Assembly: GCA_017937125.1 (NCBI GenBank)
Contig: JAGBEH010000003.1
Span: 1-64,000, forward strand
Direction of reading: 5' to 3'
Length of the DNA: 64,000 nt
DNA from: Alistipes sp.
GTDB lineage: Bacteria > Bacteroidota > Bacteroidia > Bacteroidales > Rikenellaceae
Position numbers and translations under genes: made by a program. Every line of letters begins with the position of its first letter. The stretch's first letter is position 1. The notes beneath the pieces are model-generated. The model ran no database searches and was not told the DNA's origin. It saw only the letters and a list, made by a program, of their open reading frames with translations. This document shows, piece by piece, positions 8,989 to 16,113 of the stretch.

Positions 8989-9208
8989 ACAAAGATACGA
9001 ATAAGCCGAGAGAAAAAAGCAAGCTTGCTTGCATTTTTTCCGAGGCGGAGTATCTTCGGCGAAGCCAATGTATGAATAAGCGAGGGCAATGCCAAATTTA
9101 TTTGGACATTGCCGAGCGGGAGGATCTTCGGCGAAGCCAATGTGCGAAAAGTCGAGCGCAGAAACAAACGTCGGCTCGATTATGCCGAGACGGAGTATCT
9201 TCGGTGCC
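8989..9208 (-). repeat. Hairpin-repeat array B, upstream of nrnA
   Basis: Three units are seen, at about 8989-9065, 9066-9138 and 9139-9208. Their central hairpins differ: GCAAGCTTGC type, CCAAATTTATTTGG type, and a diverged CAAACGTCGGCTCG type. The flanking blocks CGAATAAG, GAGTATCTTCGGCGAAG and CCAATGT are shared. The same unit types recur in array C in opposite orientation. Confidence 0.85.
8990..8997 (-). promoter_or_regulatory. -7 box for nrnA within array B
   Basis: On the minus strand TATCTTTG ends about 30 bp before the nrnA start. A TTG lies 22 bp upstream of it, inside the hairpin of the nearest repeat unit. Confidence 0.65.
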
Positions 9209-9384
9209 GTTTGACAACAATCGGGATTCCGGGAAATTGCTGTTACGGTTTTATTGCGGGGCATCATTTCAACGGTTTTTATTATAAGTGCTTTAATTAT
9301 TACGGAAAATATACTATATTTGTATTCGGATAATTCGGCACAGGCCGATAATATAAAAAATTAGGCAATTATATACGATTTTTC
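9209..9384. other. Intergenic stretch with one promoter-like box
   Basis: No gene is seen. TATATTTG at about 9313-9319 on the plus strand could start a transcript into the second repeat family and the candidate RNA, but no -33 box is clear. Confidence 0.35.
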
Positions 9385-9645
9385 ACTGACTTTCTTCCAA
9401 AGCCCTGCGTTCCTTGCGGGTTTCACTGAAAGCCACTCCCTGAGGGAGGGGTTTACGGCGCAAGCGCCGTTTCTGCCGTGGCGGCTCGGTAATTCGCAAG
9501 CGATTGCCCTCGCCTGCTGCCGCAGTTGGGGGTGGGGTCAGGATTGTAAACGCGGCTCTGCCGCGAGCAACACGACCGTCGGGAGCAAGAACCGATTATT
9601 AAAATCGATAAGTTGTAAAGTTGTATATAGTTACCCAAAATTATA
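9385..9645 (+). repeat. Second intergenic repeat family, copy 1
   Basis: Copy 1 shares with 11957-12140 (read on the opposite strand) the blocks CCTTGCGGGTTTCAC, GCGGCT-TGCCGCGAGCAACA with ACGACCG, and a distal block beginning ATTAAAATCGAT and continuing GTAAAGTT-TATA. It contains extra hairpins absent from copy 2: CTCCCTGAGGGAG, ACGGCGCAAGCGCCGT and a GCGATTGC/GCAAGCGATT segment. The candidate RNA starts at its distal end. Confidence 0.75.
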
Positions 9646-9842
9646 AAGGGTAAACAACTCTTTATACCTACTCGTAAACTTGGAGACCTCTTCGGAGGAT
9701 GTTTATCAAAAGGTATAATAGTTGTCGGTTCCCGGTTATGTCCTGCCCTTATTTGGGCGGGACGTGGCTGGGGCGTAGGACGGCTTCTTTTGATAAGGTT
9801 CTCCAAGACCTGCGAGTAGGGGCTGACACCGCGCCCTTTTTT
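9643..9842 (+). ncRNA. Candidate 200-nt structured RNA, copy 1
   Basis: This 200-nt segment has a homologue of the same length at 50774-50973. Read as nested pairs it forms a long rod: ACTCG (9670-9674) with CGAGT (9813-9817); CTTGGAGA (9679-9686) with TCTCCAAG (9800-9807); TTATCAAAAG (9703-9712) with CTTTTGATAA (9787-9796); GTTGTC (9721-9726) with GACGGC (9779-9784); CCCGGTTAT with GTGGCTGGG; and a tip GTCCTGCCC with GGGCGGGAC. A UUCG-looped side hairpin lies at 9687-9698. The 3' end is GGGC/GCCC plus a T run. Several stems change sequence but stay paired in the second copy. The rod shape and size resemble 6S RNA, but I cannot assign it to a family. Confidence 0.72.
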
Positions 9843-9859
9843 AGTTTATATCGGAATTA

Positions 9860-9933
9860 GGCCGTCGGCAGGTTCGTCACGAAAATTGGAAGCCCCATCC
9901 CGCAAGACGGGGCCTGCCCGACGGCCGATTTTT
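9860..9933 (+). terminator. Large terminator-like stem before batB end
   Basis: GGCCGTCGG (9860-9868) pairs with CCGACGGCC (9918-9926), extended by CAGG/CCTG and an inner GCCCC/GGGGC, and is followed by GATTTTT. It may end plus-strand transcription from the RNA region and minus-strand transcription from batB. Confidence 0.6.
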
Positions 9934-9945
9934 CACCCCCCCCGC

Positions 9946-10965
9946 CTACTTTCTGTCGAAAATATCGAACCGCGCCAACAACGGATTTTTGCGGTCGAGA
10001 ATAAACATTTCGAGCACCAACAGCGCGAGCGCTATCCACAGCAGGTAGGGAAATTGCTCGTTGAACTCCTCGAACCGCAGCGTAGACAGCTCGGCCTGCT
10101 CCATTTCGTTGATTTTATCGACTATTTCGCCCAAGCCTATCGACTGCTTCGATGCGCGTACGTACGCCGCATCGGTCGTCGCGGCTATCTGTTCGAGCAT
10201 CTGCTCGTTGAGTTTCGACACGACCATCTCGCCCTTTTCGTCGCGGATGAAATCGCCGTCGATGCGTATCGGCGCACCTTCGGGCGTACCTATGCCTATC
10301 GTGAATATCTTTATCCCCTCTTCGGCCGCACGGCGCGCCGCATCGAGTGCATCGGCATCGTGGGTTTCGCCGTCGGTGATGAGAATTATCGCGCGGCTGC
10401 GCTCGCTGTCGCCCGCAAACGACAGCATAGCCGTAGACAGTGCCTTGCCTATCGCCGTTCCCTGCTCCGACACGAGCGACGGCGATATGCGCTTGGCGAA
10501 GGCTTTGGCCATACGGTAGTCGGACGTTACGGGCAGCTGCACTTTTGCCTCGCCCGCGAAGACCACCACGCCCACACGCTCCTGATGCAGGCCGTCGAAC
10601 AACTTGTCTATGGCGTATTTCGTCCGTTCCAGTCGGCTCGGTTCGAAATCTTCGGCCAGCATCGAATTGGAGACATCGACCGCAATCATCATTTCGACCC
10701 CCTTGCTCTTCTCCTCGCGCAGTTTCGAGCCGAACTGGGGACGGGCTGCGGCGAGTACCGCGAGCGTAAGTGCCGTAAGGAAAAGTATGAATTTGAAGTT
10801 GTTGCGGGCTACGGAGACGTCGGGCATCAACTGCCGCAATGTCTCGATATTGCCGAAGCGTGCCAGACGTCTGCGGCGTCGGAACATAGCGAACACATAT
10901 ATCGCCACTGCTGCGGGCACCGCCGCAAGCAGATACAACAATTCGGGATTTGCAAAACGGAACAT
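9946..10965 (-). CDS. batB: BatB-like membrane VWA protein
   Basis: This 339-residue protein is anchored in the inner membrane by hydrophobic segments near residues 8-28, 58-76 and 308-325, with a von Willebrand A domain between. The metal-site motif is DVSNSM, with GTAIGKAL and TDGETHD supplying the other ligands. Bat proteins were linked to oxygen tolerance in Bacteroides fragilis; their exact role is unresolved. It begins 1 bp after the batA stop codon and is the last gene of the locus. A full-length BatD and a BatE are not present downstream, where the next gene is nrnA. Confidence 0.88.
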   Translation of the reverse strand: MFRFANPELLYLLAAVPAAVAIYVFAMFRRRRRLARFGNIETLRQLMPDVSVARNNFKFILFLTALTLAVLAAARPQFGSKLREEKSKGVEMMIAVDVSNSMLAEDFEPSRLERTKYAIDKLFDGLHQERVGVVVFAGEAKVQLPVTSDYRMAKAFAKRISPSLVSEQGTAIGKALSTAMLSFAGDSERSRAIILITDGETHDADALDAARRAAEEGIKIFTIGIGTPEGAPIRIDGDFIRDEKGEMVVSKLNEQMLEQIAATTDAAYVRASKQSIGLGEIVDKINEMEQAELSTLRFEEFNEQFPYLLWIALALLVLEMFILDRKNPLLARFDIFDRK

Positions 10966-10966
10966 A

Positions 10967-11953
10967 TCAGGGTATTCGTTTCAATATCAATGTTTTCATC
11001 AGGAATTCGAGCGCCAGAGCCGCCAGTGCCCACAGTACGAAGACGAGGTACTCCTCGTGCAGCACGGTGAACTGCGTAACCTCGACCTTGCTCTTTTCGA
11101 GCGTATCTATTTCGTCGTATATCTCCTTGAGTTTCTGCTTGTCCGTCGCGCGGAAATACTTGCCGCCCGTCTCGTCGGCTATGGTTTGCAGTATCTTCTC
11201 GTCGATTTCGACCTCGACCTCTATGAAGGTCTGGTTGCCGAACATATCCACTGCGGGATAGGGCGCCTTGCCGCGCTTGCCCACGCCGATAGTGTAGACG
11301 CGGATGCCGTAATCCTTGGCTATCTGTGCCGCCGTGAGGGGCGAAATCTGGCCGCGGTTGTTCACGCCGTCCGTGAGCAGTATTATGACCTTGCTGCGGG
11401 CGTCGCTCTCGCGCAGGCGGTTTATCGACGTGGCCAAACCGTTGCCTATGGCCGTGCCGTCCTCGATGATGCCGCTGCGGATGCGCGACAGAAGCGTCTG
11501 CAATGTCCCCTGGTCGGTCGTCAGAGGGCTTTGCGTCAGCGACTCGCCCGCGAAGACCACCAAACCTATGCGGTCGGTCGGTCGGTCGGCGATGAACGAC
11601 GCCGCAACCTCCTTAGCGGCCGTTATGCGGTCGGGCTTGAAGTCACGTGCGAGCATCGACGTCGAAACATCGACAGCCATTACTATATCGATACCCTCGG
11701 CATCGGTCCGTGAGTTGTGCTCGGCCGATTGCGGACGTGCCAATGCGATGATTATCAATGCTACGGCTATGCAGCGCAATGCGAACGGCACGTGGCGGAG
11801 GTAGTATCTCGCCGTGCGCGGCGCGCGGCGTACGGTATCGACGGTCGAGACATCGACAGCCGCCCCGCCCTGCATCGTGCGGTAGACGTAATATGCCGTC
11901 ATCGGCACCAAAACCGTGAGCAGCCAAAGTATATGCGGATGTGCGAATTGCAT
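10967..11953 (-). CDS. batA: BatA-like membrane VWA protein
   Basis: The 328-residue product has N-terminal membrane segments (about 7-27 and 55-75), a VWA domain with the metal-site motif DVSTSM, GTAIGNGL and LTDGVNN, and a C-terminal membrane helix. It is the usual partner of batB, which follows within 1 bp. Unlike the usual arrangement it does not follow the DUF58 and DUF4381-like genes directly: the TPR gene and a 241-bp spacer with a repeat come between. The ATG at 11953 lies at the very end of that repeat, so its promoter may come from it. Confidence 0.88.
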   Translation of the reverse strand: MQFAHPHILWLLTVLVPMTAYYVYRTMQGGAAVDVSTVDTVRRAPRTARYYLRHVPFALRCIAVALIIIALARPQSAEHNSRTDAEGIDIVMAVDVSTSMLARDFKPDRITAAKEVAASFIADRPTDRIGLVVFAGESLTQSPLTTDQGTLQTLLSRIRSGIIEDGTAIGNGLATSINRLRESDARSKVIILLTDGVNNRGQISPLTAAQIAKDYGIRVYTIGVGKRGKAPYPAVDMFGNQTFIEVEVEIDEKILQTIADETGGKYFRATDKQKLKEIYDEIDTLEKSKVEVTQFTVLHEEYLVFVLWALAALALEFLMKTLILKRIP

Positions 11954-11956
11954 AAT

Positions 11957-12140
11957 ATTATGGATAGCTGTATAAAACTTTACGCCAAATCGATTTTAAT
12001 CACCCGTCCTCTCTTCTGTCGGTCGTGTTGCTCGCGGCGAAGCCGCGTTTACAGATTTGACCCACCCCCGCACCCCCGCCTCAGGCAGGGGCTTAGGGTG
12101 AAACCCGCAAGGAAAACAGGGTTTTAGAATAACGTTAGTG
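11957..12140 (-). repeat. Second intergenic repeat family, copy 2 (inverted)
   Basis: Read on the minus strand from 12140 to 11957, this stretch matches copy 1 (9385-9645) through CCTTGCGGGTTTCAC, the GCCGCGAGCAACACGACCG block and the distal end beginning ATTAAAATCGAT. It lacks about 70 bp of the middle of copy 1. The two copies face each other across batA-batB and the candidate RNA. Confidence 0.75.
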
Positions 12141-12194
12141 AAAATATGTAATCGTCATCTTACTAAAACATCGTTTTTACCAAATCACATTCGT

Positions 12195-13007
12195 TTACCA
12201 GTTTTTCGAGCTGCGGACGATAACGCCCTGCTTCTCCTTCACCTTCTCTTGGGTCTTGTCCTCTTGAGCCTGTATGGCTTCCAGCATAGCCTCCTGCTGC
12301 TCGGGCGAAATGCCGCTCTGCGACTGACGGGAGTCGTCTCCCTGCTTATCATCTTGCCCGCCATTATCGTCTTGTCCGTCGCGGTCGTCATCCTGCCCGC
12401 TATTCTGTTGCTTGTCATCGCCCTGACTATCACGGTCATCATTCTGCCCGTTATCGTTATTGTCCTTGCCGTCGCCCTGTTGCTTGTCTTTGTCCTGCTG
12501 CCCGTCCTGCTTGTCGTCCTTGTTATCCTTGTCGTCTTGGTTCTCCTGATTTTGCTGCTGCTCCAGCAACCGCTTGGTATAGGCGTAGTTGTATTTCGCC
12601 TCCATATCGGACGGGTTGAGCCTGAGCGAGTTTTTGTAGCTTTCGAGCGCCTCCTGCAACTTCTTCTGCATAAACTGCGTATTGCCCAGATTGAAGAACG
12701 CTTCGGCACGCTCCGTATCGGTACGGGTCGAGTCGGCCGCCGCGCGCATCATCGTCTGCTCGGCCTTGTCGTAACGCTCCGAGCGGAAAAGGGCGTTGCT
12801 CAGATTATATGTCGCTTCGAAGTTGTTCGGCGCCGCTTCCAAAGCCCGCGTATAGCTGTCCACGCTCTTTTCGTAACGTTCGCGGCCGAACTGGCGGTTG
12901 CCCTTCCGCACCAACGACCGCTCGGGAAGGCTCTGCGCCGCAACTTCCGAAACGGACGCGACGAATGCGGCCGCCGCAAGGGTGAATATGAATAGCGTCC
13001 TACGCAT
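12195..13007 (-). CDS. batC: BatC-like TPR protein with acidic Q/D/N/K tail
   Basis: The 270-residue protein has a signal peptide (AAAAFVASVSEVAAQ), three to four tetratricopeptide repeats (about 30-150, for example KSVDSYTRALEAAPNN and EALESYKNSLRLNPSD), then a low-complexity run rich in Q, D, N, K and G (about 155-245) and a short charged end. BatC proteins of this shape are thought to act as periplasmic scaffolds for the Bat complex. It overlaps the preceding gene by 8 bp, which implies coupled translation. In most Bacteroidota batC follows batA-batB, so its position before them is unusual. Confidence 0.85.
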   Translation of the reverse strand: MRRTLFIFTLAAAAFVASVSEVAAQSLPERSLVRKGNRQFGRERYEKSVDSYTRALEAAPNNFEATYNLSNALFRSERYDKAEQTMMRAAADSTRTDTERAEAFFNLGNTQFMQKKLQEALESYKNSLRLNPSDMEAKYNYAYTKRLLEQQQNQENQDDKDNKDDKQDGQQDKDKQQGDGKDNNDNGQNDDRDSQGDDKQQNSGQDDDRDGQDDNGGQDDKQGDDSRQSQSGISPEQQEAMLEAIQAQEDKTQEKVKEKQGVIVRSSKNW

Positions 13008-14001
13008 TGTTTTCCTTCGTTAAGTTGTCCATTATCTCGTCCTCGTCGCCTTCGGTCGGTTCGACCTCCTTGGTCTCCTCGACGAAGTAATAGGCCTTGT
13101 CGTATGCGGCCTCGTTCTGCTCGGCATCGGGCTCGAACTTCGCGAACTTGGCCAAATCGGCATCGCGCAGCACCGTCGCGAGGTCTATCGAACTCTTCTT
13201 CGGCATCTCAATATCGCGTACGGCATCGACTATCTCGTCCGTAGTCATCTCCATAGCGCCTATGCCGTAACGCCCCGAAAGATATGTACGCAGGATGTCC
13301 GACAGCCCCGAGTAGTACTCCTTGTGGCGGTTGTTCTGCCATAACTTCTTGTGGTGCAGCGCTTCGAGCGCCTTTATGGCCGTAACGTGCGGCGGCAGCG
13401 GAGGTGCGGGCTTGAACATCGTCGCGAGCGACTTGCCGCGAGCCGCCAGCCAGCGGATGAGTCCGTAAACTATCGCCGCAACGAGTATCGCCGCAAGGAT
13501 ACCCCACAGCAGGTAGCCGCTGATTTCGCGGAACTTGAATTTCAACGTTTTTTGCGGCTTGAGGTCGAATATGGCGTGCGACGTCGAGTCTATCTGGAAG
13601 GTTCCGACATTGAGGAACAGCTCCTCGTCGCTGCGCAGCGTATCGGTGATGTTTTTGTCGGCATAGAGGACGCTCGCGGTACCCAACCCGAGCCTGCCCT
13701 CCTGGAAGGCGGCCAGAACATAGCGTTTGCGCAGCTTTATGCGACGTCCGTCGCGTTCGAGCGTATCGACGGGAGCATCCTCCACCAACTCGATGCCGCC
13801 CTTCGGGTCGGAGACGAATTCGGGAAAGGCGACGCTCTGCACGATATCCTTATCGACCTCGATAATGTATGTGAAACGGTCGCCGATCATTATGCTGTCG
13901 GGCTCGACGCGCGCCGTAACGGCTGGCGCATCGGCCGAAGCCGTTTCGACCGTCACGACGGCCGCAACGACAGAGAGATATTTCGCAAATCGGTTTTTCA
14001 T
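13000..14001 (-). CDS. BatD/DUF4381-like membrane protein of the Bat locus
   Basis: This 333-residue protein has an N-terminal signal peptide, a beta-rich periplasmic part (about 25-175) that resembles the start of BatD (VTARVEPDSIMIGDRFTY), one membrane helix (about 185-205, LLWGILAAILVAAIVYGLI) and a cytoplasmic helical part (about 225-310) resembling DUF4381. Genes of this type sit between the DUF58 and VWA genes in Bat loci. The start overlaps the DUF58 stop codon by 4 bp. The assignment as a mixture of the two families is from general resemblance, not a profile search. Confidence 0.7.
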   Translation of the reverse strand: MKNRFAKYLSVVAAVVTVETASADAPAVTARVEPDSIMIGDRFTYIIEVDKDIVQSVAFPEFVSDPKGGIELVEDAPVDTLERDGRRIKLRKRYVLAAFQEGRLGLGTASVLYADKNITDTLRSDEELFLNVGTFQIDSTSHAIFDLKPQKTLKFKFREISGYLLWGILAAILVAAIVYGLIRWLAARGKSLATMFKPAPPLPPHVTAIKALEALHHKKLWQNNRHKEYYSGLSDILRTYLSGRYGIGAMEMTTDEIVDAVRDIEMPKKSSIDLATVLRDADLAKFAKFEPDAEQNEAAYDKAYYFVEETKEVEPTEGDEDEIMDNLTKENNA

Positions 14002-14882
14002 CGCTGCTTGAATAGTTTTATCAGTTCGGCCACATAATCGCCGTCGGTCGAGACGGTCGCGGTATCCACGCGGTTGTGCCTGAGTATCTCCTCAACGGCT
14101 CTGCTCTGCTCCTCGTATCGCTCGGCGTAATATTCGCGAACGCGCTCCGACGAGGTATCGACCCATACCTTGCGGCCGCTCTCGGCATCGCGCATCTCGA
14201 TTATGCCCACGTCGGGCAGCACCGCCTCGCGCGGATCGACGACGCGTATGCCTACTATGTCGTGCTTGCCGCTCGCGATTTTCAGCGCATCGTTCAGCGC
14301 GGTGCGGTCGCTCTGCGGATCGATGAAGTCCGAGAGGATGAATGTCGTACAGCGCTTCTTGCTCACGTTGGTGAGAAAGCGCAGCGCCTCCGACAACGCC
14401 GTGCCTTTCGATTCGGGCACGAACCCTATCAACTCGCGGATAATCATCAGAATGTGGCTCTTCCCCTTTTTCGGCGGTATGAACTTCTCGATTTTGTCCG
14501 AGAAGAATATGCAGCCAACCTTGTCGTTGTTCTGTGCGGCGGAGAAGGCCAGTACGGCGGCGATTTCGGTTATGACGTTCTTTTTCAGGCGGTCGGTCGT
14601 GCCGAACATCCGCGAACCGCTGACATCTACGGCGAGCATCATCGTCAGCTCGCGCTCCTCCTCGTAGACCTTGATATGCGGTTTGCGCGAGCGCGCCGTA
14701 ACGTTCCAGTCTATGTCGCGCACGTCGTCGCCCGGCCGATACTCGCGCACTTCGGCGAATGACATACCGCGTCCGCGAAATGCCGTGTGGTACTTGCCCG
14801 CGAAAATCTCGTTCGACAATCCGCGCGTCTTGATCTCTATCTTGCGGACACGCTTCAATATGTCGTTTTCGTTCTCCTGCAT
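13998..14882 (-). CDS. DUF58 protein of the MoxR-Bat locus
   Basis: The 294-residue protein carries the DUF58 core RPGDDVRDIDWNVTARS and KVYEEERELTMML followed by a VWA-like fold with DVSGSRMFG. DUF58 proteins are almost always next to MoxR ATPases, as here, and are thought to be their partners in assembling metal-dependent complexes. It overlaps moxR by 1 bp upstream and the next gene by 4 bp downstream, so the three are tightly coupled. No membrane segment is obvious. Confidence 0.9.
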   Translation of the reverse strand: MQENENDILKRVRKIEIKTRGLSNEIFAGKYHTAFRGRGMSFAEVREYRPGDDVRDIDWNVTARSRKPHIKVYEEERELTMMLAVDVSGSRMFGTTDRLKKNVITEIAAVLAFSAAQNNDKVGCIFFSDKIEKFIPPKKGKSHILMIIRELIGFVPESKGTALSEALRFLTNVSKKRCTTFILSDFIDPQSDRTALNDALKIASGKHDIVGIRVVDPREAVLPDVGIIEMRDAESGRKVWVDTSSERVREYYAERYEEQSRAVEEILRHNRVDTATVSTDGDYVAELIKLFKQR

Positions 14883-15880
14883 TACGGAACTATGACGTTA
14901 TTGAGAATGTCGGTTATTATCTCTTCGGTGGTGATGTTTTCGGCTTCGGCTTCGTACGTCAGCCCTATGCGGTGGCGCAGCACGTCGTGGCAGACGGCGC
15001 GCACGTCTTCGGGGATGACATATCCTCTGCGGCGGATGAACGCATACGCGCGGGCGGCTTTGGCCAGCGAGATGGACGCACGGGGCGAACCTCCGTAGGC
15101 AATCAGCGGTTGCAGCTTTTCGAGGTTGTACTCGGCCGGCTCGCGAGTGGCGAAGATGATGTCGATGATGTACTTCTCTATCTTTTCATCCATATAGACC
15201 TCCTCGACTACCTTGCGCGCTTTTACGATATCTTCGGGCGAAATGACCTTAGACACCTGCGGCAGACCCGTACCCGCAAGGTTCATACGCACGATGTCGC
15301 GCTCCTCCTGCTTCTTGGGATAGGATATTTTCGCTTTGAGCATAAAACGATCGACCTGCGCTTCGGGCAGGGGATAGGTACCCTCCTGCTCGAGCGGGTT
15401 CTGCGTCGCGAGCACCAGAAACGGCTCGGGCAGCTTGTAGGTCTTGTCGCCTATGGTTACCTGACGCTCCTGCATAGCTTCGAGCAGGGCGCTCTGCACT
15501 TTGGCGGGCGAACGGTTGATTTCGTCGGCCAGCACGAAGTTGGCGAACACGGGACCTTTCTTGACGGTGAAATCCTCGTTCTTCTGCGAGTAGATGAGCG
15601 TACCCACCAGATCGGCAGGCAGCAGGTCGGGGGTGAACTGTATGCGCGAGAAGTCGGCGTCCACGGCTTTGGCCAGCGTGGTTATGGCGAGGGTCTTCGC
15701 CAGACCAGGTACGCCCTCCAGAAGAATATGCCCGTTCGAGAGCAGACCTATGAGCAGCGTATCCACCAGATGCGTTTGGCCGATGATTACTTTCGACATC
15801 TCATTGCGGAGCGTGTCCACGAAGACGCTTTCGCGTTCGATGCGCTCGTTGAGTTCCTTGATGTTTATTACTTCACTCAT
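14882..15880 (-). CDS. moxR: MoxR-family AAA+ ATPase
   Basis: This 332-residue ATPase shows Walker A in LLEGVPGLAKT, Walker B FVLADEINRSP, and the sensor segment ATQNPLEQEGTYPLPEAQ typical of MoxR. Such ATPases act as chaperones for VWA-domain and metal-containing proteins. It is the first gene of the minus-strand Bat locus and lies divergent to pcrA. A TATATTTG box is found at 15966-15973, which leaves a leader of about 80 nt. Confidence 0.93.
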   Translation of the reverse strand: MSEVINIKELNERIERESVFVDTLRNEMSKVIIGQTHLVDTLLIGLLSNGHILLEGVPGLAKTLAITTLAKAVDADFSRIQFTPDLLPADLVGTLIYSQKNEDFTVKKGPVFANFVLADEINRSPAKVQSALLEAMQERQVTIGDKTYKLPEPFLVLATQNPLEQEGTYPLPEAQVDRFMLKAKISYPKKQEERDIVRMNLAGTGLPQVSKVISPEDIVKARKVVEEVYMDEKIEKYIIDIIFATREPAEYNLEKLQPLIAYGGSPRASISLAKAARAYAFIRRRGYVIPEDVRAVCHDVLRHRIGLTYEAEAENITTEEIITDILNNVIVP

Positions 15881-15965
15881 TGCTTGTTTTATGTGTTGTT
15901 TTCGTTTGCTTACGTCTCAGTTCGCGCTTTGTCGCGGCGCTTCGATTCACACAACGTACGTTATG

Positions 15966-15973
15966 CAAATATA
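15966..15973 (-). promoter_or_regulatory. -7 box for the moxR-bat locus
   Basis: On the minus strand TATATTTG lies 85 bp before the moxR start. No clear TTTG is seen about 20 bp further upstream. Confidence 0.55.
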
Positions 15974-16073
15974 TTGCGAAGATAGTAATTTTTGCGATAA
16001 ATATCCAAAAAACCGTTTCTGCGCATCCGGGTGGAGGATAACTTCGCGAACGGCGGAAAAAGTTGCGCCGATA

Positions 16074-16105
16074 TTTCGTCGGGAGTGTAATTGTTGTTAT
16101 TTTTG
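16074..16105 (+). promoter_or_regulatory. Promoter for pcrA, almost no leader
   Basis: TTTC at 16074-16077, a 20-bp spacer and TATTTTTG at 16098-16105 form a near-consensus promoter. The ATG begins at 16114, so transcription would start only a few bases before it. Confidence 0.6.
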
Positions 16106-16113
16106 CGACGATT

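Noticed and set aside
9643-9842. Candidate RNA as a retron, tracrRNA, tmRNA, SRP RNA or RNase P RNA
   Set aside because: No reverse transcriptase or Cas gene is nearby, and the conserved core words of tmRNA, SRP and RNase P RNAs are absent. 6S-like remains possible but unproven.
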